A stretch of DNA of 47,754 nt from a virus: positions 1-47,754 of the IMG/VR virus record IMGVR_UViG_3300020205_000094. One strand, written 5' to 3'. The notes beneath the pieces are model-generated. The model had not been told where the DNA came from and did not search any database. It saw only the letters and a program-made list of their open reading frames with translations. Positions within the stretch are counted from its first letter, which is position 1, and each line of letters opens with the position of its first letter. The translations under genes were made by a program, and so were the position numbers. Positions 37,142 to 44,771 of the stretch are shown here, piece by piece.

Positions 37142-38711
37142 TGCTAATTTTCCTAAATGTATCTGTTGAAGTAGTATACTTTGATGGGTCTTGTCCGTGT
37201 AGATTTTCGTGTCCGTCCCATGGTTCGTGCATAGGTGTTCTTGCTACTACAATAGCCAATGCGTCTGGTTGTACAGCGTCGGTTATAGACGCGGCTGTTG
37301 CGGCTTCGGCTAATGGGCCGTTTAGGTTGATTTTTCCGCCGCTGGTAAGATTAATGTTTGATCCAGCATTAATAGATGTTGATGTTCCGGATGTAAATTT
37401 GTTCCCTCCTGAAGATAGCAATGCGATATCTGCTCCTGAAGTTATTTTTACGTTTGAGCCTGTTTGTAAATTAAATGCTTGGCCAATACCTTCACTGCTT
37501 GCTCCAGTAACGGTGGTATTTCTATTGGCTCCAATACTTTCATTTTTTGTTCCTACTACAGATATCTTTTGATCTGCTCCTACTATTAAGCTGTGTACAG
37601 TTCCAACTTCAACATTGTGTTTTGCGCCTGCTCGAATGTTGACGTTTCTGCCAGCATCCATGTTGATGTCTTGATCAGCTTTGATGTTGATGTCTTTTTC
37701 TGTGTGAATACTAACGCTATCTTGTGCATAGATATCAATCTTGCCCATGCTGGTTAATTCTATCCATGTAGTACCGGCGGCATTACCAATATAAATTAAA
37801 TCTTCGCTGTTGTGTAAAAGAATTTGATGCCCTGTGCGAGTACGAATACGTACTAATTCGTTGTGTGGTATGTCTGGTTGGCCACCTGATTCACCGTTTT
37901 CTACACTAACGTATTCGGGTGGTCCTTCACTTGCAGGAGTTTTACGAATAAAACTTTCGTCACCGTCATCCATGACAAAGGTAGTCCCGCCTAGTCGACT
38001 AACAAATGCACTCATCCTGCTTTCTTTTTTACCTATTTGCCCCGTAGGAGCATTGGGTTTTCTATCAACTGGTCCCGGTGTACTAATTCCAAATACAGTG
38101 CTTGGCAATTCTCGACGTGCGCTACTAGATGTAATTCCCCTAGTATCGTCTTTGTTTAGTCCCTGTGTTGTTAATATTTTGTGGAACGGATGTATTGGTT
38201 TTGGTAGCTGAGTTACGTCCGGTTGTGTTAGTGTCTTATTAGACTTTTTATTATATTCAGCTACAACTTTTCTCTCGTCACTACCTGCCTCAGTAGTAGT
38301 GGACGTTGCTGCCATTCCAGGAACCATAAAATTTACATACTCGTCAGGAGCACAACCAATCCAGTAGCCTTTGGCCGCATTTCCGTAGGCAAACATAACC
38401 ATTACAATAGTTCCTACATCAGGAGGAACCATCCACATGCCGTAGGCTTTTTGTGTACTATCATAGTCGTTAGGTGATTCGTTTGTAAAAGTAATGCTAG
38501 TTTGGCCTGCAAAGGGACTTAGGTATCTAACAGTAATTACTGAGCCAGTAATACCAGGTTCTTCTCTACCAACATCATTGATTAATTCAACTTGTAATGA
38601 ACCCATGTATTTTGCGTCGATGTGACTAACTACTCGAGCCATATAGGGACCTGGGTAATCAAAGTACCGCTCTTCCGATCTTGAGTCTTCTGGGAGTGTA
38701 TCGTTTATCAT
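37137..38711 (-). CDS. 5: baseplate hub/spike protein gp5, lacking a lysozyme domain
   Basis: A 524-residue central spike protein of the gp5/VgrG type. Residues about 18-140 form an OB-fold-like domain (YPGPYMARVVSHIDAKYMG, YGMWMVPPDVGTIVMVMFAYG, KGYWIGC). Residues about 328-455 are eight-residue-type repeats (for example DINIKADQDINMDAGRNVNI), which build the triple-stranded beta-helix needle. The T4 gp5 lysozyme domain between these parts is not present; the linker is S/T/P/K-rich instead. A lysozyme-like domain is found on the protein encoded just upstream. The coding DNA near residue 12 contains 16 bases identical to a sequencing adapter (see findings). Confidence 0.87.
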   Translation of the reverse strand: MINDTLPEDSRSEERYFDYPGPYMARVVSHIDAKYMGSLQVELINDVGREEPGITGSVITVRYLSPFAGQTSITFTNESPNDYDSTQKAYGMWMVPPDVGTIVMVMFAYGNAAKGYWIGCAPDEYVNFMVPGMAATSTTTEAGSDERKVVAEYNKKSNKTLTQPDVTQLPKPIHPFHKILTTQGLNKDDTRGITSSSARRELPSTVFGISTPGPVDRKPNAPTGQIGKKESRMSAFVSRLGGTTFVMDDGDESFIRKTPASEGPPEYVSVENGESGGQPDIPHNELVRIRTRTGHQILLHNSEDLIYIGNAAGTTWIELTSMGKIDIYAQDSVSIHTEKDINIKADQDINMDAGRNVNIRAGAKHNVEVGTVHSLIVGADQKISVVGTKNESIGANRNTTVTGASSEGIGQAFNLQTGSNVKITSGADIALLSSGGNKFTSGTSTSINAGSNINLTSGGKINLNGPLAEAATAASITDAVQPDALAIVVARTPMHEPWDGHENLHGQDPSKYTTSTDTFRKISK

Positions 38712-38714
38712 AAA

Positions 38715-41657
38715 TTATGCCTGCTCTGAGGAGGCTTTGAAATAGCCGTCTTGACTTTGTGCGTAAGTAACTGCATCTTCTCCTTCTGCTGGAACATACT
38801 CAACTTGATTATTTGTTTGTTGATCAGTAGGAGATACTTGAGCTCCACGGTCACGATTAAGTCTTTGTGTTTCAGCCTCACTTTCATTTTCTTGAAATGC
38901 TTCTAAGCCAGGAGGATTTTGATTTGCTCTACGTGCTAAATTTAACACTTGGGTAAACTTGCCCTTAACAAAACTACTCTTTACAGTAATTACTTTATAT
39001 AGTCCACTAAATGGTATTTCTAACTCTGGTTTAATATCTTCCGGAAATGTTAGACTTCCGCTTGAATTTAGATCAACTGGTGTAAGGAAATTAATTAATA
39101 CATCTACTTCGCTTGATTGATAATCCATTGCTCCTGTGGCTGTAAGATTTATCCTATTAGTTGAGTTCGTGTTAGTAAAATTTCCTAATCCGCTGTCTGA
39201 CAAATAATAGGGATCTCCTAAAATAGTCATGTCTGCTTGAACTTTTTCAGTTCCTAAATTTAATATACGTGCTTGGAATTGTTTTGCCACAAGTGTCTTA
39301 TAAGTGTCAGCATCGCCGCCACCGTCACTACTTTTCCATCTGTCAACCTTAGCTAGACCCATAGCAGTTCCTATTGCTACGTCTCCGCCAGATTTTGCAT
39401 TACCATTAATTGAAGGAACATACGGAAGTATACTGTCTGACGGGGCTACTCCTGCTTGTCCTAAACGAGACATTAATGCTTCGCCTGCGGCAGCGCCTAG
39501 TCCCTGTGCTAATAACGGTACACCAAAATTGTTGTTTAACGTTAATTTAAAATCTAATACATCAACGTTTTTTCCAGTGTAGATATAGTTGTATTCTTTA
39601 ACTGCTTCGTCAACAAGTTGTTGATAACCTCTAGCGGTGATGTTAGGTGTTGCAAATAACGATTGATGAATCTTATACGGTACTACTCTAAACACTAGTA
39701 GTTTAGGATTAACACCAACATTTTCATTTTGTTTATTGGCGGTTATTATATAGGCTTGAGTTTCAATTCTAAACCAATCATAAAATCCGTCTTTAGGTGT
39801 GTTAGTTACTGCTCCAGTACAATAATCGCTCATTAACATTACTTCTGTAATTGCATTAATAATACTAGTGCCTTTTCTAAATACAAATTCTTTGTCATTT
39901 CCTGCTACTTGATAGGCATTACGTGGAAATTTTTTATTTGCTAGTGCAGATACTGTAATATTTTTATCGTTAGCGTTTGGATCATCGGGCTTTTTAGCGT
40001 CGAGACCGCCTTGTGCTAGAGAAAAATTCATGCTAGCTTTACCCAATGCACTGAGTTCACCTTCAGCTTGTACTAAAATATTAGTTTTTTCGTCTCTGGT
40101 TAATCGAACCCTAGACAGCACATTGCCGCCGCCGGCGGTACCTTCTTTTATTGTTGCTCCGTTATCGGGTGGATCTTGCGGGGCAATTGTTTGCACTACA
40201 TCTGGAAACACAATAGCAATTTCATCAGGCAAGTACGGCTTTTTTTCATCCGTTTTCGATGACTCTAATAACCTACTAGTCATTAACTGTTGCAAACTAG
40301 TTGAACCGCTTTGAAGCATTTCAACAACCGTTTTTCCGGAGATTGCAAAGTCAGCTTTTAAAAAATTATAATTGTCGTTTAACGCTAACTCATTCCATGC
40401 TTGTGATTTTACTTGATACTTACATCCTGCAGATGTAATAGTCATATTAATGCTATACATCCTAATTGGAAAGTATCTAACTGCTACCGTCTTAGATTCG
40501 TTGTCAGTAGTGTGCCCTTTAAATTCTAAACTTAATAGATACGGAGCCTGTGTATAATCAGTGTGACCATTTTCTACTGCGGCTATTTGACAACTTTGCA
40601 AAAACTGTCCCATGCTGTAAGGCTCTGTTACTTCAAAATCTAAAGTAACTATGTTGGTTCCTTTTGTTGATGACGACGGTGTGATTTGACTATACATTTC
40701 TACGTTGTCAATAAAATAATCATATTTCCCAGAAGGATTATCGTCGGTTGTATATGCCGTTGATATTCGAGATTCTGAAAATCTGCCGCCACTACTTAAA
40801 ATAATTCTGCCAACAAGGCCTTTTCTATAACTTTCGTCGGGAAAATTTACAGCATCAGCAGATAAACTACTTAGGGTAAACAAATAATTACTTGAGATAA
40901 ATTCTTCCAATGGATTTACTATAGGCAGTTCGATTTTTTCTTGTGCGCCGTTGGTGTTAGAGGAAAGGTCAAGTGCTGTGGGTAAATTTGAAACACTAGT
41001 TGCAGAAATTTCTGTGCCTCTATCAATAGACGGTCCGGGTATAACAACTGATTCTCCGGGGCTAAGACTTTGATCTACAGGAACAGTTCCTGCGGTAACT
41101 TGACCGCCTGCGGCGGCGGTTGTTGTTGGTACTCCGGTTGCTCCACTTACTGCTTTCTGTGCGGCAATGAATGGAGTCTTCGGCGATACTCCGTTTCCAT
41201 CAGCTTTAGCGTTTAATCCGTCTTTAACTATTGCACCTGCTCCTGATAAAGAAGATGCGGCTAGCCAACCTGCACGTTGTTCTTGAGGGGTATCGGCAGT
41301 AAGTCTATAAGTCCCTTCTGGAGTTTTTAAAGTCTCTAGTGTTCTAGCATTAACAGCAGTATACTTTTCGTATGCTTTGTCTTGCGCGGCAGAATTATAT
41401 AAAAATTCTTGTACGCTTTTTGGTTGACCGGCTGTGCCTACCCAATTTTTAGGATCGTTTAATGCGGCATTGCCTAGTTTGCTAGTGCCAGGTTTTAGGT
41501 AGCCAACTGTCTCTAATGCCTGTGCGCCCATTTGATAGCCGCCAGCATAACCAAACTGATTTACAACAGTATAGTTTCCGCGGCTTTCATCATAAAGACG
41601 TTGAGCCCTATACTTCTCATAATTAGCCGGAGTTAATCCTGCAATCGTAGCTGCCAT
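38715..41657 (-). CDS. hub-like baseplate protein with N-terminal lysozyme/transglycosylase-like domain
   Basis: A 980-residue protein encoded between genes 53 and 5. Residues about 1-160 look like a peptidoglycan hydrolase: LYDESRGNY carries a candidate catalytic E24 in an ESxG-type motif, followed by NQFGYAGGYQMGAQALETVGY, resembling lytic-transglycosylase or tail-lysozyme domains. A T/P/G-rich linker (160-235) leads to a structural region (NYLFTLSSLSADAVNFPDESY onward) with tail-protein character. The position beside gp5 suggests a gp27-like hub role, but I could not confirm homology. The C-terminus is Q/E/N-rich and probably disordered. It starts 1 base after gp53 ends and ends 3 bases before gp5 begins. 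Confidence 0.78.
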   Translation of the reverse strand: MAATIAGLTPANYEKYRAQRLYDESRGNYTVVNQFGYAGGYQMGAQALETVGYLKPGTSKLGNAALNDPKNWVGTAGQPKSVQEFLYNSAAQDKAYEKYTAVNARTLETLKTPEGTYRLTADTPQEQRAGWLAASSLSGAGAIVKDGLNAKADGNGVSPKTPFIAAQKAVSGATGVPTTTAAAGGQVTAGTVPVDQSLSPGESVVIPGPSIDRGTEISATSVSNLPTALDLSSNTNGAQEKIELPIVNPLEEFISSNYLFTLSSLSADAVNFPDESYRKGLVGRIILSSGGRFSESRISTAYTTDDNPSGKYDYFIDNVEMYSQITPSSSTKGTNIVTLDFEVTEPYSMGQFLQSCQIAAVENGHTDYTQAPYLLSLEFKGHTTDNESKTVAVRYFPIRMYSINMTITSAGCKYQVKSQAWNELALNDNYNFLKADFAISGKTVVEMLQSGSTSLQQLMTSRLLESSKTDEKKPYLPDEIAIVFPDVVQTIAPQDPPDNGATIKEGTAGGGNVLSRVRLTRDEKTNILVQAEGELSALGKASMNFSLAQGGLDAKKPDDPNANDKNITVSALANKKFPRNAYQVAGNDKEFVFRKGTSIINAITEVMLMSDYCTGAVTNTPKDGFYDWFRIETQAYIITANKQNENVGVNPKLLVFRVVPYKIHQSLFATPNITARGYQQLVDEAVKEYNYIYTGKNVDVLDFKLTLNNNFGVPLLAQGLGAAAGEALMSRLGQAGVAPSDSILPYVPSINGNAKSGGDVAIGTAMGLAKVDRWKSSDGGGDADTYKTLVAKQFQARILNLGTEKVQADMTILGDPYYLSDSGLGNFTNTNSTNRINLTATGAMDYQSSEVDVLINFLTPVDLNSSGSLTFPEDIKPELEIPFSGLYKVITVKSSFVKGKFTQVLNLARRANQNPPGLEAFQENESEAETQRLNRDRGAQVSPTDQQTNNQVEYVPAEGEDAVTYAQSQDGYFKASSEQA

Positions 41658-41658
41658 C

Positions 41659-41955
41659 TTATATTCCTAATACTCTGAACAGCGTAGTTTTTTTAGGAAG
41701 ATAGATTAGTGTACCTACTTTAAAATCAAAAATTGGATCTCGTATAACGTTCATATTTCGTTGTGTAAACACCCACCATAACTTAGGAGTACCGTACAAA
41801 TCTTGAGACAGTAAATCTGGTCTGTAGTTATAATGAGGATCAATAGTGTAAGGAATATCATCAGGCTCTGCACTAACAGGGCGTATGTTAAAAGTCCCAA
41901 GGTAACCGTTTGACAGTGGTGTTTCGTGCCACGGGCTAGTAATTTTATATGCCAT
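41659..41955 (-). CDS. 53: baseplate wedge protein gp53-like (LysM/tail-protein-X-like)
   Basis: A 98-residue protein with YTIDPHYNYRPDLLSQDLYGTPKLWWVFTQRN and a closing DPIFDFKVGTLIYLPKK. These are the hallmarks of gp53-type wedge proteins of T4-like cyanophages and of the related tail-protein-X fold, although T4 gp53 itself is longer (196). It would sit at the inner baseplate where wedges meet the hub. Its start overlaps the upstream stop (TAATG), giving translational coupling with the gp48-like gene. Confidence 0.8.
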   Translation of the reverse strand: MAYKITSPWHETPLSNGYLGTFNIRPVSAEPDDIPYTIDPHYNYRPDLLSQDLYGTPKLWWVFTQRNMNVIRDPIFDFKVGTLIYLPKKTTLFRVLGI

Positions 41956-42791
41956 TAAATGTAACCTCCATCACCTAGATAAGTTCCGTTAACAAAGGCA
42001 TCTAATGAAAATTCTCGTTGCTGTGTTCTACTATAGATTGGCATTAGTTGTATTGTCATTGTACTTTTTACAGGAGCATATGTGGGCTGGCCGCCAAAGC
42101 GGTTAAGACCGTTTACATCTGTGATACCACCTACTTCAGCAGAAATGTAATCAACTTCTTTTGGTAGGTCCATAGTAAATGTTTTAACTACCACTGGTAC
42201 ATTATTAAAAACATATGCACCGTATCCGTTTAATCGAACAACCGGTGGGGGCTGACCCGCATCTGTCGAGTCACCAAATGACATTTTTGTAATTGATCTT
42301 AAATAGTGCGTTGCGGCAATCCAGTATTCGGCATCTACACTATTTTCGCAATAAAAATCAGCAGTGATACTAATTGTTTCAACTCTGCTATGTTCATAGG
42401 CCATAAAAGCATAATTATTATGTGTTGTATCAAGAGAATTATAAGTTGCTGAGTGTGTTATATTAACTTGCGGAGTAAAAGGAAAAATTAAATTTTCTCC
42501 CGAATCTACTAGAGGTTTTAATATGGGACTATCTTTGTATGCAGGGTTATTTGTTGGTAAACTTAATTTTACTCGCCAATCAGTAGCACCTTCATTAAAC
42601 GATACTGATCCGGGAATTTGTCCCAATGGTGCTTCACTGCCGCCAAACATTGGTCCTCTAAATGCGTTAACAAGTGCGGCGCCAACTGCAACTCCGCCTG
42701 CTATTTTAGCTAACTTGTTATTTCCTGTAGCAGCCGCAATTCCTGCAATACCCGTTGCAGTGGTTGCAAAACTATTTAAATCGTTGGCCAT
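41955..42791 (-). CDS. baseplate tail-tube junction protein, gp48/gp54-like
   Basis: A 278-residue protein, first gene of the minus-strand late block. The N-terminus is a hydrophobic A/G-rich stretch (GIAGIAAATGNNKLAKIAGG), and the body has WRVKLSLPTN, FPFTPQVNITHSATYNSLDTTHNNY and FVNGTYLGDGGYI, which I associate with gp48-type tube-cap proteins of T4-like cyanophages. gp48 and gp54 are related and cap the baseplate to start tube assembly, so which one this is remains open. It precedes gp53, which favours gp48. A GGAG site and an AATAAATA late promoter lie upstream. Confidence 0.68.
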   Translation of the reverse strand: MANDLNSFATTATGIAGIAAATGNNKLAKIAGGVAVGAALVNAFRGPMFGGSEAPLGQIPGSVSFNEGATDWRVKLSLPTNNPAYKDSPILKPLVDSGENLIFPFTPQVNITHSATYNSLDTTHNNYAFMAYEHSRVETISITADFYCENSVDAEYWIAATHYLRSITKMSFGDSTDAGQPPPVVRLNGYGAYVFNNVPVVVKTFTMDLPKEVDYISAEVGGITDVNGLNRFGGQPTYAPVKSTMTIQLMPIYSRTQQREFSLDAFVNGTYLGDGGYI

Positions 42792-42813
42792 ATTTGGTAA
42801 TCTCCGTCAGTAG

Positions 42814-42821
42814 TATTTATT
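42814..42821 (-). promoter_or_regulatory. T4-type late promoter motif for the baseplate block
   Basis: Reads AATAAATA on the minus strand, followed by CTACT as at the gene 25 promoter, 22 bases before the gp48-like start. It shares two bases (42820-42821) with the -35 box of the divergent gene 55 promoter. Confidence 0.78.
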
Positions 42822-42848
42822 GACTTTATTAACTGCTGATATTATAAT
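42820..42848 (+). promoter_or_regulatory. sigma70-type promoter of gene 55
   Basis: TTGACT (42820-42825) and TATAAT (42843-42848) are 17 bases apart. The -35 TTGACTTT is shared with the promoters at 3331 and 4542. GAGGAG at 42855-42860 lies 11 bases before the ATG at 42872. The -35 overlaps a divergent late promoter. Confidence 0.87.
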
Positions 42849-42871
42849 GTACATGAGGAGTCATAAAAATA

Positions 42872-43735
42872 ATGAAAAAAGTAAACTACCTAAATAACAA
42901 AGACTTGTTATTAGAAATACATAGAAGTAAAAACAGTTACTCCAGCTATACAAAACCCGAATATCATCAATATGATCTTATTTTGCCTAGCATAGAAAAG
43001 ATTAACATTCGAACTGTTGCAGAAGCCAAACGAGTTCGAGCAAAAAGACTAGGACAACAGGCATTTGAGGCGGCTAAGGCTATTAATCCCAAGTGCAAAG
43101 CCGCAGAATTTGAAGTAGATTATAAAACTGTTGAAAAGCCAGATGTTGTCTTTCGTATTATGACTTATGACCATGTTCCGTTAGAACCTGGACGTAAACG
43201 TACACCGAAGACTCTAGCCGATCATAGAGAAAAAGTTAACTTTCCTGCTTTCCAACATTGGAAGTTTGACGAGAATGACGAGCTAGTTTGCGTGGGTAAG
43301 AGTCATTGGAAAGGTCCAATGAAGACCGGTAAGTTTTGCAAAGATCACGGACAGGTTACTAATACATTAGCTCGCATGTACATCAAGTTATGTGAACGAT
43401 ATGCCACTCGCGGCAACGTTCGTGGATACACGTACAATGACGAAATGAAGGGGCAGGCCATTTTACAGTTGACGCAAATTGGTCTACAGTTTGATGAATC
43501 AAAATCAGACAATCCATTTGCCTACTTTACTGCGGCTGTTACTAATAGCTTTGTTCGAGTCATCAATATTGAAAAGAAGATGCAAAACATTCGAGACGAT
43601 ATTTTAGAAATGAATGGAATGAATCCAAGTTATACCAGAATGATTAATGCAGAGTACATTGCGGCAGCTAAACGTGATGCAGATTCTACTGCGGTTGTTC
43701 CTGTTGGCGATATTGAAGTTGACCCTGCAGAGTAA
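42872..43735 (+). CDS. 55: late-transcription sigma factor gp55
   Basis: A 287-residue homologue of T4 gp55, the small sigma-family protein that directs host RNA polymerase to TATAAATA-type late promoters. The conserved part is at residues about 163-256: TNTLARMYIKLCERYATRGN, MKGQAILQLTQIGLQFDESK, NPFAYFTAAVTNSFVRVIN and EKKMQNIRDDILEMN, corresponding to sigma region 2. The first ~160 residues, including RTVAEAKRVRAKRL, make the protein about 100 residues longer than T4 gp55 (185). The strong sigma70 promoter fits expression before late genes. The matching NATAAATA motifs in this window support the function. Confidence 0.9.
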   Translation: MKKVNYLNNKDLLLEIHRSKNSYSSYTKPEYHQYDLILPSIEKINIRTVAEAKRVRAKRLGQQAFEAAKAINPKCKAAEFEVDYKTVEKPDVVFRIMTYDHVPLEPGRKRTPKTLADHREKVNFPAFQHWKFDENDELVCVGKSHWKGPMKTGKFCKDHGQVTNTLARMYIKLCERYATRGNVRGYTYNDEMKGQAILQLTQIGLQFDESKSDNPFAYFTAAVTNSFVRVINIEKKMQNIRDDILEMNGMNPSYTRMINAEYIAAAKRDADSTAVVPVGDIEVDPAE

Positions 43736-43748
43736 TTTCTGTTATAAT
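43719..43748 (+). promoter_or_regulatory. sigma70-type promoter upstream of gene 47
   Basis: TTGACC (43719-43724) and TATAAT (43743-43748) are 18 bases apart. The -35 lies inside the end of gene 55. AAAGGA at 43755-43760 precedes the ATG at 43767. It would drive 47, 46 and the genes after them. Confidence 0.75.
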
Positions 43749-43766
43749 AGTCTAAAAGGACAATGA

Positions 43767-44771
43767 ATGTTTAAAAAAGTAGCCTGTTTCACCGACATAC
43801 ACTTTGGATTAAAATCAAATAGCTCAACTCATAACCAAGACTGCGAAGATTTCGTAGATTGGTTCATTGCGGAAGCTAAAGCGGCTGGCTGTGAAACCGG
43901 TATATTTCTTGGCGACTGGCATCATAATAGAAACAGTTTGAATATCACTACCATGGATTATACCCTACGTAGTTTAGAAAAACTTGGTCAGGCATTTGAT
44001 AACTTTTATTTCTTCCCAGGCAATCACGACTTGTATTATAAAGACAAGCGTGATATTCATTCTGTTGAGTTTGGCAAGTATGTTCCGGGAATTACTGTTG
44101 TCAATGAGATCACAACAATCGGTGATACTACCTTAGTCCCGTGGCTAGTGGGTGATGAGTGGAAGAAGATGGAGAAGCTAAAGAGCCGTTATGTCTTTGG
44201 TCACTTTGAACTTCCCCTGTTTTATATGAATGCCATGATTGCTATGCCTGATCACGGTGAACTACAGGGCTCACATTTTAAAAATCCTGAATATGTATTC
44301 TCGGGTCACTTCCACAAACGTCAAGCCAAAGCAAACATTGTATATATTGGTAATGCGTTTCCTCACAACTATGCAGATGCATGGGATGATGACCGAGGAA
44401 TGATGATTCTTGAGCACGGAAAGAAGCCAGAATATCGCATATGGGACGATGCTCCTAAGTTCAAGACAGTTAAACTAAGTCAACTTATTGATGATGCAGA
44501 AACACTTATTAAATCTAAGAGTTATCTGCGTGTAGGCATTGATATTCCTATCAGTTACGAAGAAGCTAGTTTCATTAAAGAAACTTTTCTAGCACAATAT
44601 GACATTAGAGAGCTTACTCTTATCCCAGAAAAGAAAGATGTTGAAATTAATAACGATTTAGATGTTGAACATTTTGAATCCGTTGATCAGATTGTCAGCA
44701 GTCAGCTGGCTACTATTCAAAGCGACAGCTTTGATCCAAAAGTATTGCTAGCGATCTATAATAACCTATGA
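43767..44771 (+). CDS. 47: recombination endonuclease subunit gp47 (Mre11/SbcD type)
   Basis: A 334-residue Mre11-like phosphoesterase, close to T4 gp47 (339), the nuclease half of the gp46-gp47 complex that resects DNA ends for recombination-dependent replication and helps degrade host DNA. The metal-binding motifs are in order: D10-x-H12 in FTDIHFG, G49-D50 with H52 in LGDWHHNR, G85-N86-H87-D88, H146 in FGHFE, and G180-H181-x-H183 in SGHFHKR. An ATG 4 bases upstream (43763) is out of frame. The stop overlaps the gene 46 ATG by 4 bases (ATGA), keeping the two subunits coupled. Confidence 0.94.
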   Translation: MFKKVACFTDIHFGLKSNSSTHNQDCEDFVDWFIAEAKAAGCETGIFLGDWHHNRNSLNITTMDYTLRSLEKLGQAFDNFYFFPGNHDLYYKDKRDIHSVEFGKYVPGITVVNEITTIGDTTLVPWLVGDEWKKMEKLKSRYVFGHFELPLFYMNAMIAMPDHGELQGSHFKNPEYVFSGHFHKRQAKANIVYIGNAFPHNYADAWDDDRGMMILEHGKKPEYRIWDDAPKFKTVKLSQLIDDAETLIKSKSYLRVGIDIPISYEEASFIKETFLAQYDIRELTLIPEKKDVEINNDLDVEHFESVDQIVSSQLATIQSDSFDPKVLLAIYNNL

